NCBI GenBank assembly: GCA_003342895.1
Contig: PTFA01000042.1
Span: 3,092,716-3,156,715 of the forward strand
Direction of reading: 5' to 3'
From: Casuarius casuarius
Lineage: Eukaryota > Chordata > Aves > Casuariiformes > Casuariidae
DNA: 64,000 nt
The notes under the pieces were generated by a model, which did no database searches, was not told the DNA's origin, and worked only from the letters and a program-made list of their open reading frames with translations. This document shows positions 1 through 9,000 of this stretch, in pieces (the first letter of the stretch is position 1; every line of letters starts with the position of its first letter). The position numbers and the translations under genes were made by a program.

Positions 1-590
1 TAACAAGAAGAATAGCAGAATGGAGACATCTAATCATCTACATTCAAAACAACAATTTTATCCCACATACATATGATCACAAAATCCAGTATCGTACACC
101 ACAGTAATACAACACGTCAGGTAGTCAGACATTACTCATGTTCATTCAACACGCATAATAAATAAATTGCATCAGCTTTACTGGTTATAGTATAGGCCAT
201 AACAGACACGTGTTTAATTTCTCCTTGCTGACACCATTAATTGAATTTCAGAACAGCAGTTTTTGCTTGAAATTAGAGCTACCTAAGCAGACAGTCGAGC
301 AAAGCCAGTGACACCAGCATGCTCACTCCTGCTTCCAAGGCACAACCCTTGCAAGGGGTAAGCGTGCCTGAGGATGCCAATTATCCAAGAAGGAAGGCAA
401 ACCCCTTTAGGACAGAGGCTGCTCGTTTAACAAAATTTCTCTTTCCAGCTCAACCTAACCCCTTCTTGGTGGTTAGAGGTGTGAGAGAGCGAGCATGTGT
501 GTACATGCGTGGCACAGACACCACACCAGAAAACACGGCATTTTACCACCACCTGACTAGGCCTCTCACTGCATTCCCGGTCTTCCAGAC
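1..590. other. Upstream flank, no supported gene
   Basis: This is A+T-rich unique sequence before the CpG island. Human synteny puts SETD4 on the opposite strand here, but I found no minus-strand reading frame resembling a SET-domain protein. Possible minus-strand donors (GTGAGC at 326-321, GTGAGG at 650-645) would fit a non-coding 5' exon of a divergent gene. That is inference only. Confidence 0.4.
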
Positions 591-840
591 AACTCCCCAG
601 CTGCCGAACCGAAGCGAGCACCGCCTTGGACCACTCGGGCCCCCTCACTTTTCGNGGGGGACACAAAGATTCAACAGCGCCAACGAGAAATCCCCCTTCT
701 CCCGGGCGCAGCCACTGCAGCCCAGCTCCCGGCCGCCTGCTGGGATGAAATCATGACAGAGGAGCAGGGAAAGCGGGCACCCTGGCCGCGCTCCCCAGCG
801 CCGGCCCACCTGGCGGACTGGACAAGGCGGCCGCCTCTCC

Positions 841-891
841 CGACCGTTGCCCGCCGCCGACCGTTGCCCGCCGCCGACCGTTGCCCGCCCC
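841..891. repeat. 17-bp tandem repeat, three copies, in CpG island 1
   Basis: The unit CGACCGTTGCCCGCCGC begins at 841, 858 and 875; the third copy ends in CC rather than GC. Each unit carries CCGTTG, which is CAACGG on the minus strand and matches the Myb core PyAACNG. The array lies about 35-85 bp upstream of the YY1-like site. It may be a homotypic factor-binding cluster or just a promoter minisatellite. Confidence 0.9.
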
Positions 892-921
892 GCGCCGCCG
901 CGGGAGGCGGGGGCTCGCCGG

Positions 922-932
922 GCGCCATCTTA
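922..932 (-). promoter_or_regulatory. YY1-like promoter element
   Basis: GCGCCATCTTA on the + strand gives AAGATGGCGC on the minus strand, close to the AAGATGGCGGC element found just downstream of many CpG-island transcription starts. Its minus-strand orientation would suit a start site of a divergent minus-strand transcript, although YY1 sites act in both orientations. Confidence 0.5.
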
Positions 933-939
933 ACTGCGC

Positions 940-1051
940 TGTTTCTCCCACGGCGGCGTGCGGCGGCTCTGTGGCTGGCGGCCAGCTCGTCCTCCCCTGC
1001 GGTGCTGCGTGGGACTGAGGAGCAGGCGGGGGAAGCCGCGCAGCGCTGCAG
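940..1051 (+). other. Probable non-coding first exon of CBR1 (5' boundary unknown)
   Basis: The only strong donor in CpG island 1 is CAG|GTAGGT with the exon ending at 1051. The CBR1 coding exon has a clear acceptor at 2125 that lies 34 bp before its ATG and is not CpG-rich, so a spliced non-coding 5' exon is the simplest model. The start coordinate is a guess from the YY1-like site; no transcript evidence was available. Confidence 0.5.
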
Positions 1052-1736
1052 GTAGGTCGGGGAGCGCTGGCTGCCCCAGCGCCCCCGCGTGGGTCCTCGC
1101 CGCCCGTTACGGTGGGGGGCGGGGAGCGGGGTCGCTCCGCTGGTAATGGCCGTCCGTCAACCGGCCGGGATCGGCCCGCGGGCAAGCGGAGCCCCTTAAG
1201 GGGTCAGGTTTAATCTTGGCTTGTCGGTTCGCTTTGGGTTCTCGTTAAGAAGAAAAATCGGTCCCGGGGAGCTGGTAGAGAGTAAAGCGTGCCAATTCGC
1301 AGCGAAATCGGGGCTTTATGGTGAGCCGGGAGGGTGGCTGCGGGCCCTGAAGTCAGTCAGTAGCTGGGCAGGCGTTTATCGGGCGTCGTAGCTTTTATGT
1401 GTGTGTTTTTAGCAGCTACCTAAGATTTCTTCCTCACTAGATGTCTGCTCGTGGTTAATTACAAGCTAATTTGGAGGGCAAATGGGAATTCAGTCAAAAG
1501 TGAACAAAACAACGTTTTACACTTGTTTTTATGGAGGAAATACAGCTTCTTTAAGCGTGCTGTGTCTACAAGAAAAACTGGTTTTCTCAAGCATGTATTG
1601 TATCCAAAGCATGATGCATTAAACAGAAAGAACACTGTAGCCAATGCATGGACCACTCTCTCTCTCTGAAAATGCTAAAACTAATTCTCCTACCTGGCAC
1701 TTCAGGGTCAAGCCACTCCTCTGCTTTTCTCAGTTG

Positions 1737-1767
<31 letters not shown>

Positions 1768-2125
1768 AACTGCATCAGTGCTTGAACTGAACTAGCTGAA
1801 TATCCTGGAAAGAAGGAAATGGCCTTTTTGTAAAGTGTATCTGCAGAAGAGCTTTTCCCATCAAAAGTTAACTGAGTGCTTCAGGTGCTTAGTGATTTTT
1901 TTTTTGCCCGGTCAGTGGCTGGGCTTTCTTCAAAACATGAACACCAAACATGTATTTTTTTGCTAATACTCTAAGCTACTTTAGAGTTAGTGTATATTCT
2001 AATATGGGTTTACATAATTCAAAATGGAATTCTAAACAAGACTTTTAAGCAAAACATTTTAATCTGTTTTCAAATGTCTATCTTTATCTGTCCCAAGGTG
2101 AAATTTTCTTCTTTTCCATTTGCAG
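1052..2125 (+). other. CBR1 5'-UTR intron (proposed)
   Basis: GT at 1052 and TTTGCAG ending at 2125 bound this 1074-bp intron. It contains T11 followed directly by A22 (1737-1769), flanked by CAGTT and AACTG, an inverted poly(T)/poly(A) structure. I see no coding potential beyond short random frames. Confidence 0.5.
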
Positions 2126-2159
2126 TTAGTGTAATTTTGGCATACATTCAGAGAAAACT

Positions 2160-2445
2160 ATGTCCAGCATCCCAGTGGCTGTTGTGACAGGGGCCAACAA
2201 AGGAATTGGATTTGCAATCGTGCGGGCTCTATGCAAGCAGTTCGCAGGGGATGTGTACTTGACAGCCCGAGACCCTGGAAATGGCCAGGAAGCAGTGGCT
2301 AAGCTGCAGGAGGAAGGGCTGCATCCTCTCTTCCACCAGTTGGATGTCAATGATCTGCAAAGCATCAGAGCTCTTCGGGACTTCCTGAAGGAGAAATATG
2401 GAGGGCTGAATGTGCTGGTTAACAATGCAGGGATTGCTTTCAAAG
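2160..2445 (+). CDS. CBR1: CBR1 coding exon 1 (residues 1-95)
   Basis: The exon probably begins at 2126 after TTTGCAG; coding starts at 2160. It encodes the beta-alpha-beta NADPH-binding half: TGANKGIG, LTARD (the basic Arg that favours NADPH), LDVNDLQSIRALRDFL and LVNNAGIAFK. It ends in phase 1 at CAAAG|GTAGGA. The ATG is in frame with the family N-terminus (human has one extra residue). Confidence 0.95.
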
Positions 2446-5400
2446 GTAGGAAGCTGGTTGTCTGGGAAGGTCTTATGTGCTATAAAGTTACGTGGAGAAA
2501 GGTATTCAATGCATTAAGGATTTTATGAAGCTTCTTATATGGGGCTTTTGTAGGTGGCATACTGCCTTTTTGGCTGGGAAGTTGCCTACCTTCTCAAGAA
2601 TAGTGAGGAGATAAGGTGAAGTGGCTCTTCCTTTAGCATCTGATGGGCCAACTGTGCATGTAAAAATGCTTCCCTGGAGGATGGTATTTGCTTCATTTAC
2701 TAAACATAAAAGTAATTCAGGTGCACAGTCAGCTTGCTGCATATGAGCAGGGTTGGGTTTATTGCCTCTGTGCCACTGAGTTTCACCAGGCCCATGGGAG
2801 CTCATAATCTGCATGAATATCAGCCATGCTCTTCTGGGATCTGTATTTTCTCTCTTCTGCCCTGCCCTGCACTTTTTCTTTTCTGCAAGCTTCCTTGTAC
2901 TATGTTCTATGTGTTGTCTGCTCAAGGGCTACAACTGTTAAAAAAGAACCTTCAGCCCTGCATGCTCTTAACATCTTAACCTATCTTTAGGCCATTTATT
3001 TACCTACAAAGCAGTTAACCTTAATCTTGCTGAGTCACAGTCCTGAGTAAGAATTAACTCTTTCATTTTCTAGCAGACAGGGAAGTTGAGAAAGTGAGGG
3101 AGGCACAACAGCTGTGAGGTAGAAGAGCGCATTTGCCTTATAGGTGTTTTTAAAAACAAATGGAGAATCATCTTAGCTCCAGATGGAGCAGATCTTGAGC
3201 ATGACCAATTACCAATTCTTTTCCCTGTCAGTACGAACTTGTTGCCCCCATATCTTGGGGGGGCGGGGAAGAGGGAGAGGGAGGAGGCTTTTTTTTGAAC
3301 AACTTTGCCTGATCTCCAGCTGGGGCATGTTTCAGCACAGAGTAAGTGCTGAATCTCATCTGCTCACGGCATGAATTAAGGAGGCCTGTCAGGTAATATG
3401 GATCAAGCCTCACACAGTGCTGAAAATAGATCTTCTCATGTATTAGGAATGCAGCAACTCTGAGTTCCAGTTACTCTGTGTATTTTACATGGTACTTTGC
3501 AACAAGACTGCTTATGTTCAAGATAGGCTCCATAGGGCTGAACTCATAACACAGTTGAGCTCCAGGGTGAGCTTGTGACAGAGAGATGCTGAAACCTTGC
3601 AGCATTGGTTAAGAGATTGTGTATCTGTCCAGGTTTAGCATTCCAAAAACCTGCAGGTGCTCAGACTAGTATTTCTTCAATTCATGATCAGGGCCCTAGC
3701 TCAGCCTACTTGTGACAGTGAGTTTGAGCAAGACTGGGCTGTGACTACAGCAGTTGAAGTGCAACGTGTGTTTCTTGTTGCTGACTTGCAGGAGCTGTAT
3801 CAAGGTGTATACCTGGACAGTTGAAATAAAAACTCCTCAAATTGATGCAACAAGATTTGCCAGAGCTCATCTGTGAGAGATCTTAGTAACTGATTTATTA
3901 TGGGGTAGGCACTGAACAGATAAATGGGTAAAGTATTGTGAGCAGCGGAGGTCCTGTTACTTCCTTTACAACATCATAGATTTTTCTGTTCAGAAGTTAC
4001 CTCCAGATGTTTAGCCTAGACTTTCTTCAAGCTGACAACTTGCTAACTTGCTATATGTCAGCAGTAGGTGCTACAGTTCAGAATTGTGATAGGAGTCCGT
4101 TGTAACCACTATTGCATAAGTATCTGGCACTGGGGCTGGAGAGCTTAGTACCTATGTAACAGCCTGCTGTGATGCTTATCTCATACTCTAGCTTTAGTTC
4201 TAGCTTCTAAGATTGGCATTTCTACCCAGGCTTGCTTTCTGCCTCCTCAGGTTTCTGCTAGCATCTCAGACCTTATGCTTTCCTTTCCTTATTGTACTGT
4301 GTGTTATCATTATCTGTCAGACATTAGATTTGTCATTAATTTATCAGTTCAGTTTATTTGTGCTGCTGTACAGATAGTCCAGCAAAAAAGTGCCTGTATG
4401 AAATGGATGTGTACTCAGGGGTTGCCTTCTGAGTGAGGTTCTGTCACAACTGTCATAATACTTGTTAAGCCTAGGGAGAGCGTATCACTCAGATGTTAGA
4501 AGCAATATATCTTGTCAGACAAATGAGTGGGTTTTTGGGGTGTAGAGGAGCTTCTCTGTTGCTGAGTGGGTATGAAAGCAGGAGTTCATGGTTGTGTGAG
4601 TGTTTGCTTTCTTTACTCCTCCAGCTGTCATAACTCTTGCAACAAATAGATAATGATCTGGCCTTTGACTCAGATTTAAATGCAAGCTAGTTTTCTGCAA
4701 CCTTTGATGCAATGCCCATTGCTCAAGAGAGTGAACAAGTCAGTAGTTAAAGCTGTGATTCGCAATAAAAACACAACTAGATTAAATGCTAAATGACGTG
4801 TTATTGCTTCTCTTTTGAGTTGACACAGGTTTGGGCTATGTCCAGACCTGTGTCAACCTGCCTAATCTATGTAGGTGGCCTTTACCACTGCACAGGTTGA
4901 GCCTGTAGCAGATAAGGAGGAATGCTGTCACTTTGTAACTCTTACTTTAACTTCATAGTGGAGGAGGCTTAGCATATGGCTTTACTGCTGAGCCAGTTTG
5001 TCAGCTGACGGCACATCCTGCCCCCCTTTTGGTGGTGGCAAGCTGTCAATGCTGTCTTGTGAAATCATACACTTATGGTGCAGTTCTGTGGTCCATTTAC
5101 ACCGACCTAAGTCAGCTCCCTTCTCTTTCCTAGCTGCTAATACCCACTCTTTCTCTTCTGTCAGCACAGATCTGTAAGTTCAGGGGGATGATTTATGAAA
5201 CATATTTACCGGTTTGTTTGGTTTTTTTTCCTTCAGACTGCACTAAATCTTGCCTCTGCATTCTTTATTCTGCTTTTACGATGCCTGTTGCAATTCTGCA
5301 CTGCCCTGGGCCCCAAGTCTCAGCTGACAATCCAGTACACATGACAACATACCAGTCAGGATGAGGAAGCAGTTGTCTGCCCTGGTTTTACGTTAATATC

Positions 5401-8388
5401 AGGGTAGTCTAACTTCTGCAGCTTCAGAAGCAGCATCCTAGGTTTAGGACCTTCTTCCCTTCTGATTCCCTCACCCCGCCCCACCCCAACAGACAGGTAG
5501 GCATGTCAGCGTGGCAGCAAAGTGCTCCATTGTGCACCTGGGAGGAGAAGGCACTTCCAAGATTACTTGGATTTGGCAGTGATCCTGTACTTACAGGAAA
5601 GGCATTAGGCAGGTTGAGGCAGCGTATCCTATGAGAGCTGTCTTTCCTTGTGTCTTCTACATAAAAGGCCCATGGGTTTGCAAATGACTCTTCAGTGTTA
5701 CACTGTCAGCTCTCCTGAGGCAAAGTTAAAATCTTCAGCTAAGAAGAGGTGAAAACATCATTGGCCCATTATTAAAATAGTTTTGCGTAGCTGGATCCTT
5801 TCATTAAAAAGAATGCTAATGCTAGTGATGTTGCTTTTTTTTTCTTTTATGTATTTTAATTGCTCAAGTGTCTGTTTCCTAGGTAATAGAAGGAACTAAG
5901 GTAAACTTTTGTTTTTCAGTAGTTCTGTAACTTCTTTTCAAACAGTAGTGTAACTATTTTTTTTTCCTTTCCTTGCTGCCACCTCCTATACAAAGTTCAC
6001 GACACTACTCCATTTGCAGTCCAAGCAGAGGTCACACTGAAGACAAACTTTTTTGGAACCAGGGATGTTTGCACAGAATTGTTGCCTCTTGTGAAGCCTT
6101 ATGGTAAGTGTAGCTTAACAGGTAGAGAAATAATTCTATGAGTTTTGCTGCTCATTAAATGGTAAAATCCTGTCCTGTCTCAGAAGTACACTGCCCATAG
6201 CAGGAGGAGTATACTTTGCTGCATTGTAGGTAAGAGACTAGAGATAGCTTGTGGGATTTCTTGTCCCAAATGTTCTCTCTTGTATATATTTAAATCTGTT
6301 TTCTGTCTGGTCCTATTCTTCCGTTATGGATTGGAGTGGAATTCTTATGGCACCCTTAAGAAGAAATGGAGAACTTACCACATTCTTCCCTTTATGTAGG
6401 CAGATGGCATGGATTCTCGCTTAGGAAAGGACATTTTGAGGATACACTCCATTTTTAGATACCTCCTTATGTTAGCTGTATCAGTTGAGTTTGAGGTGAG
6501 GTGTTTGTCCTTGCAACTACTGAAGAAACCTTCTCCACAGGCTTGTTGGTCTGTCTCTAGAGTCACAGCCTTTGCTTTGTATCCAGTATTTGCAAATATC
6601 AAGAGATGTAGTTATAAACACAACTTCAAGATAAGCATCAATTTAAGTTACCGTGCTTGGGTGATGTTAGAAGGAACTGGAGGAAAACACTTTACTGAAA
6701 GTGGTAAATAGAGTGGAGGAGACCAAGATCAAAAAACGTAGACATCAACAATAAGAAGGTGGTAAAAACATGCAAATAATCTGTACTCATCAGACTACTG
6801 TCCTGCACAGAATGCTCCTGTTTTCCTAACCTTGGAGCACTGAAAGTGCCCTGGAATTCTGCTGGCACATCACAGATAATTCGAAAGGGGGATATTTGGA
6901 TCAAACACCCACATTAAATCTAAGGGTTGGGGTTTTCTTTGTTTTTAATGCAAGTATTTGTGACTTGTGAGCAACAGATCTTTGCATGGGTATGTAAAAA
7001 TAAGTGTTTGCTGCTATAAATAAAATATAGTCTATATTAATGTTTAAATACATCTAGATTTTTAAGAAAAAAGGAGTACAGTACATGGGATAGAAGCTGG
7101 GGACTGTTAGTCTCTAGGGAGGGGTGATAGGACAGAGAAAATGACTTTCAAGGGAGGGGAAGAGTATAAAGTGTGAAAGTTGTAAACTAGTTTCCTTGTG
7201 CTAAGGGTGAAGGACAGGCATGTTAATAATTAACAAAAAGTATTAATTTCTGTGGCCTTTAAGATCTAAATCTTTCTGTTAATTCCTTAGTTCACAGCCC
7301 AGATTGTTGTGCACTAGCAAAAAGGCACAGGATAGCAGTGTGACAAAGAACTGTGGGGAAGATTAGTGAATTACTGATCCAGCTGACTCATCTCTCTGTA
7401 CTAAAATGATGGGAGATAGATAGCATACTGCAGTTTTGCATGCTGAGATCTGTAAACCTTCAGGTGCTCTGCATACAAGCTGATGGTCTCTCTGTGTTAG
7501 GACCCAGATTGCTTTTGCTGAGTTCTGTGTTCTTCTGGCTTTTGGGGTACCTTCTTGTGACACCTTACTCAAACTATTATGTAAGTGAGAAGGCTTTCCA
7601 CCAGAACATCAAGATTATATTTAAAATCCAGCAGCCATTACTGAGGAAACCATTTAGTACTATGAATATGCCTGTAGATTGTAACAGGCTATTTCATGGA
7701 AGCATGCCTTAACTTAGAGAGCCTTTGCAGGTTCGCACCTTAAATTAGCCTTTGTAATGGAATTCACTGGAAACATTTGACATTGAGTGAACTGTGATCT
7801 TCCAGAGGCTCTTGCAAAACAATCAACATGAAATGTTTTACACTATTCACCTAAGTTGTGAGTACATAATTGTAGAACAAGCTCACTTCAGTGTTTGGCC
7901 TTGTTTAGTGTGTGTAAAAGTAATTAATTAGTCTCTATTTTCTTTTACCAGGCAGAGTGGTGAATGTCTCTAGTATGGTAAGCTGCTCAGCTCTGGCAGG
8001 TTGCAGCCAAGAACTTCAGCAAAAGTTTCGCAGTGACACGATCACTGAGGAAGAGTTAGTGAAACTCATGATGAAATTTGTAGAAGATACCAAGAAGAGT
8101 GCACATGAGAAGGAGGGTTGGCCAAATACTGCCTATGGGGTATCCAAAATTGGTGTCACAGTCTTGTCCAGGATTCAAGCCCAGATGTTAAACGAGAAAA
8201 GAAAAGGTGACCACATCCTTCTCAATGCCTGCTGTCCTGGATGGGTGAGAACAGACATGGCGGGTCCTAGAGCCCCTAAATCGCCAGATGAAGGGGCTGA
8301 GACCCCAGTTTACTTAGCCCTTTTGCCTGCTGATGCTCATGGTCCTCATGGCCAGTTTGTTAGTAACAAAACTGTTCAAGTCTGGTGA
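2160..8388 (+). CDS. CBR1: Carbonyl reductase 1, complete, three coding exons
   Basis: Joining 2160-2445, 5996-6103 and 7952-8388 gives 831 nt, 276 residues and a TGA stop; human CBR1 has 277. It is a cytosolic monomeric short-chain dehydrogenase/reductase that uses NADPH to reduce quinones, ketones, prostaglandins and other carbonyls. The Rossmann motif TGANKGIG is at residues 10-17 and VNNAG at 87-91. The catalytic tetrad is Asn113, Ser139, Tyr193 (AYGVSK) and Lys197. NNAGIAFK and CCPGW (Trp229) are CBR1-type; human CBR3 has NNAAVAFK and CCPGP, so I call CBR1 rather than CBR3. Exon sizes and phases match the mammalian gene, including the 108-bp middle exon. The ATG has A at -3 and follows a splice acceptor by 34 bp. 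Confidence 0.95.
2446..5995 (+). other. CBR1 intron between coding exons 1 and 2
   Basis: This is 3.55 kb of unique, mildly A+T-rich sequence. A purine-rich patch with G8 lies near 3256-3290. Reading frames here are short and resemble no protein family I recognise. No interspersed repeat was identified by eye. Confidence 0.7.
5996..6103 (+). CDS. CBR1: CBR1 coding exon 2 (residues 96-132)
   Basis: This 108-bp exon sits between ACAAAG and GTAAGT. It encodes VHDTTPF, then AEVTLKTNFFGTRDVC and the start of the next strand. It supplies Asn113 of the catalytic tetrad in the TNFFGTRDVC helix. It is too short to stand out as a reading frame; it was found by homology and by phase 1 at both ends. Confidence 0.95.
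6104..7951 (+). other. CBR1 intron between coding exons 2 and 3
   Basis: This is 1.85 kb of unique A+T-rich sequence ending in the good acceptor TCTTTTACCAG. Nothing else supported was seen. Confidence 0.7.
7952..8388 (+). CDS. CBR1: CBR1 coding exon 3 (residues 132-276) with stop
   Basis: The exon carries the active site and C-terminus: RVVNVSS with Ser139, the CBR-specific insertion TITEEELVKLMMKFVEDTKK, AYGVSK with Tyr193 and Lys197, NACCPGWVRTDMAGP with substrate-loop Trp229, and EEGAETPVYLALLP-type sequence (here DEGAETPVYLALLP). It ends VSNKTVQVW and TGA at 8386-8388. An upstream in-frame GTG is simply exon sequence, not a start. Confidence 0.96.
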
Positions 8389-9000
8389 GCTTTCTTATGT
8401 GGCCACGCAGAAGTGGTAACATGGCTGTGGCTCAGACTGTGCCTTGGCGGGGCACTTACCCACAGCAGTCTCGTGCTGTCCCCAGCAGCACCAGGGTCCA
8501 TAATCATTACAATGAGGGTTACCGTTATGGTACTTCTCCAGGATCCTATCTACCCTAGGGCACACTTCCTAGTGCGCAGCAATGTCTGTTGGCTGCCACA
8601 CACCATTGACTATGTTGCCAGAAATCTGATTTGTGGGTGTTCCAGCCCAGATGATGTGAATTATTGTGGTGTTGCCCTAATGTAGAGGTACTTGACCTTA
8701 ATTTACCTGATTTTACTCTTCATTAAAATCATTGCCAGTGCTTCTCTCACTCTCTTTGAAACAGTCTAACTGCCATGGAGTTGAGATGAGAAGGCAGGTG
8801 CCTTACGCTTTCTCAGTGCACTAGATCTTTCTGGGGAACATATTTGCTTTTGGGGAGTTGTAGGGGTGGGTTTTTTTTGTTTTAATGTAGGAGGTTTCTT
8901 GTTTTGCTGCAGTCTGACCGGTTTAGGGGAAGGTTAATAAGACTGCAATATAGAGATTCCTTATTATTATTACAAAATAGAATTAGGTGAAAATAAAAAG
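8389..9000 (+). other. CBR1 3' UTR with candidate poly(A) signals
   Basis: Sequence after the stop contains ATTAAA at 8722-8727 and AATAAA at 8992-8997; the latter is the stronger candidate. A 90-codon open frame at 8413-8685 in this UTR has no recognisable homology and is treated as chance. Confidence 0.6.

Larger units (their letters stand above)
600..1240. promoter_or_regulatory. CpG island 1, probable promoter of CBR1 and possibly a divergent gene
   Basis: Dense CpG and G+C content starts near 600 and fades after about 1240, in contrast to the A+T-rich flanks. It contains a 17-bp tandem repeat (841-891), a YY1-type CCATCTT core (925-931, AAGATGG on the minus strand) and a good donor, CAG|GTAGGT, at 1051/1052. 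No TATA box is evident. One ambiguous base lies at 655. The position 1.1 kb upstream of the carbonyl reductase start codon suggests the CBR1 promoter. A bidirectional role is likely by synteny but not shown. Confidence 0.75.

Noticed and set aside
319..1185. Overlapping open frames on both strands across CpG island 1
   Set aside because: G+C-rich sequence has few stops by chance; the frames are low complexity, one crosses an ambiguous base, and none resembles SETD4 or CBR1.
8413..8685. 90-codon frame after the CBR1 stop
   Set aside because: It lies in the 3' UTR, and no family similarity was seen.
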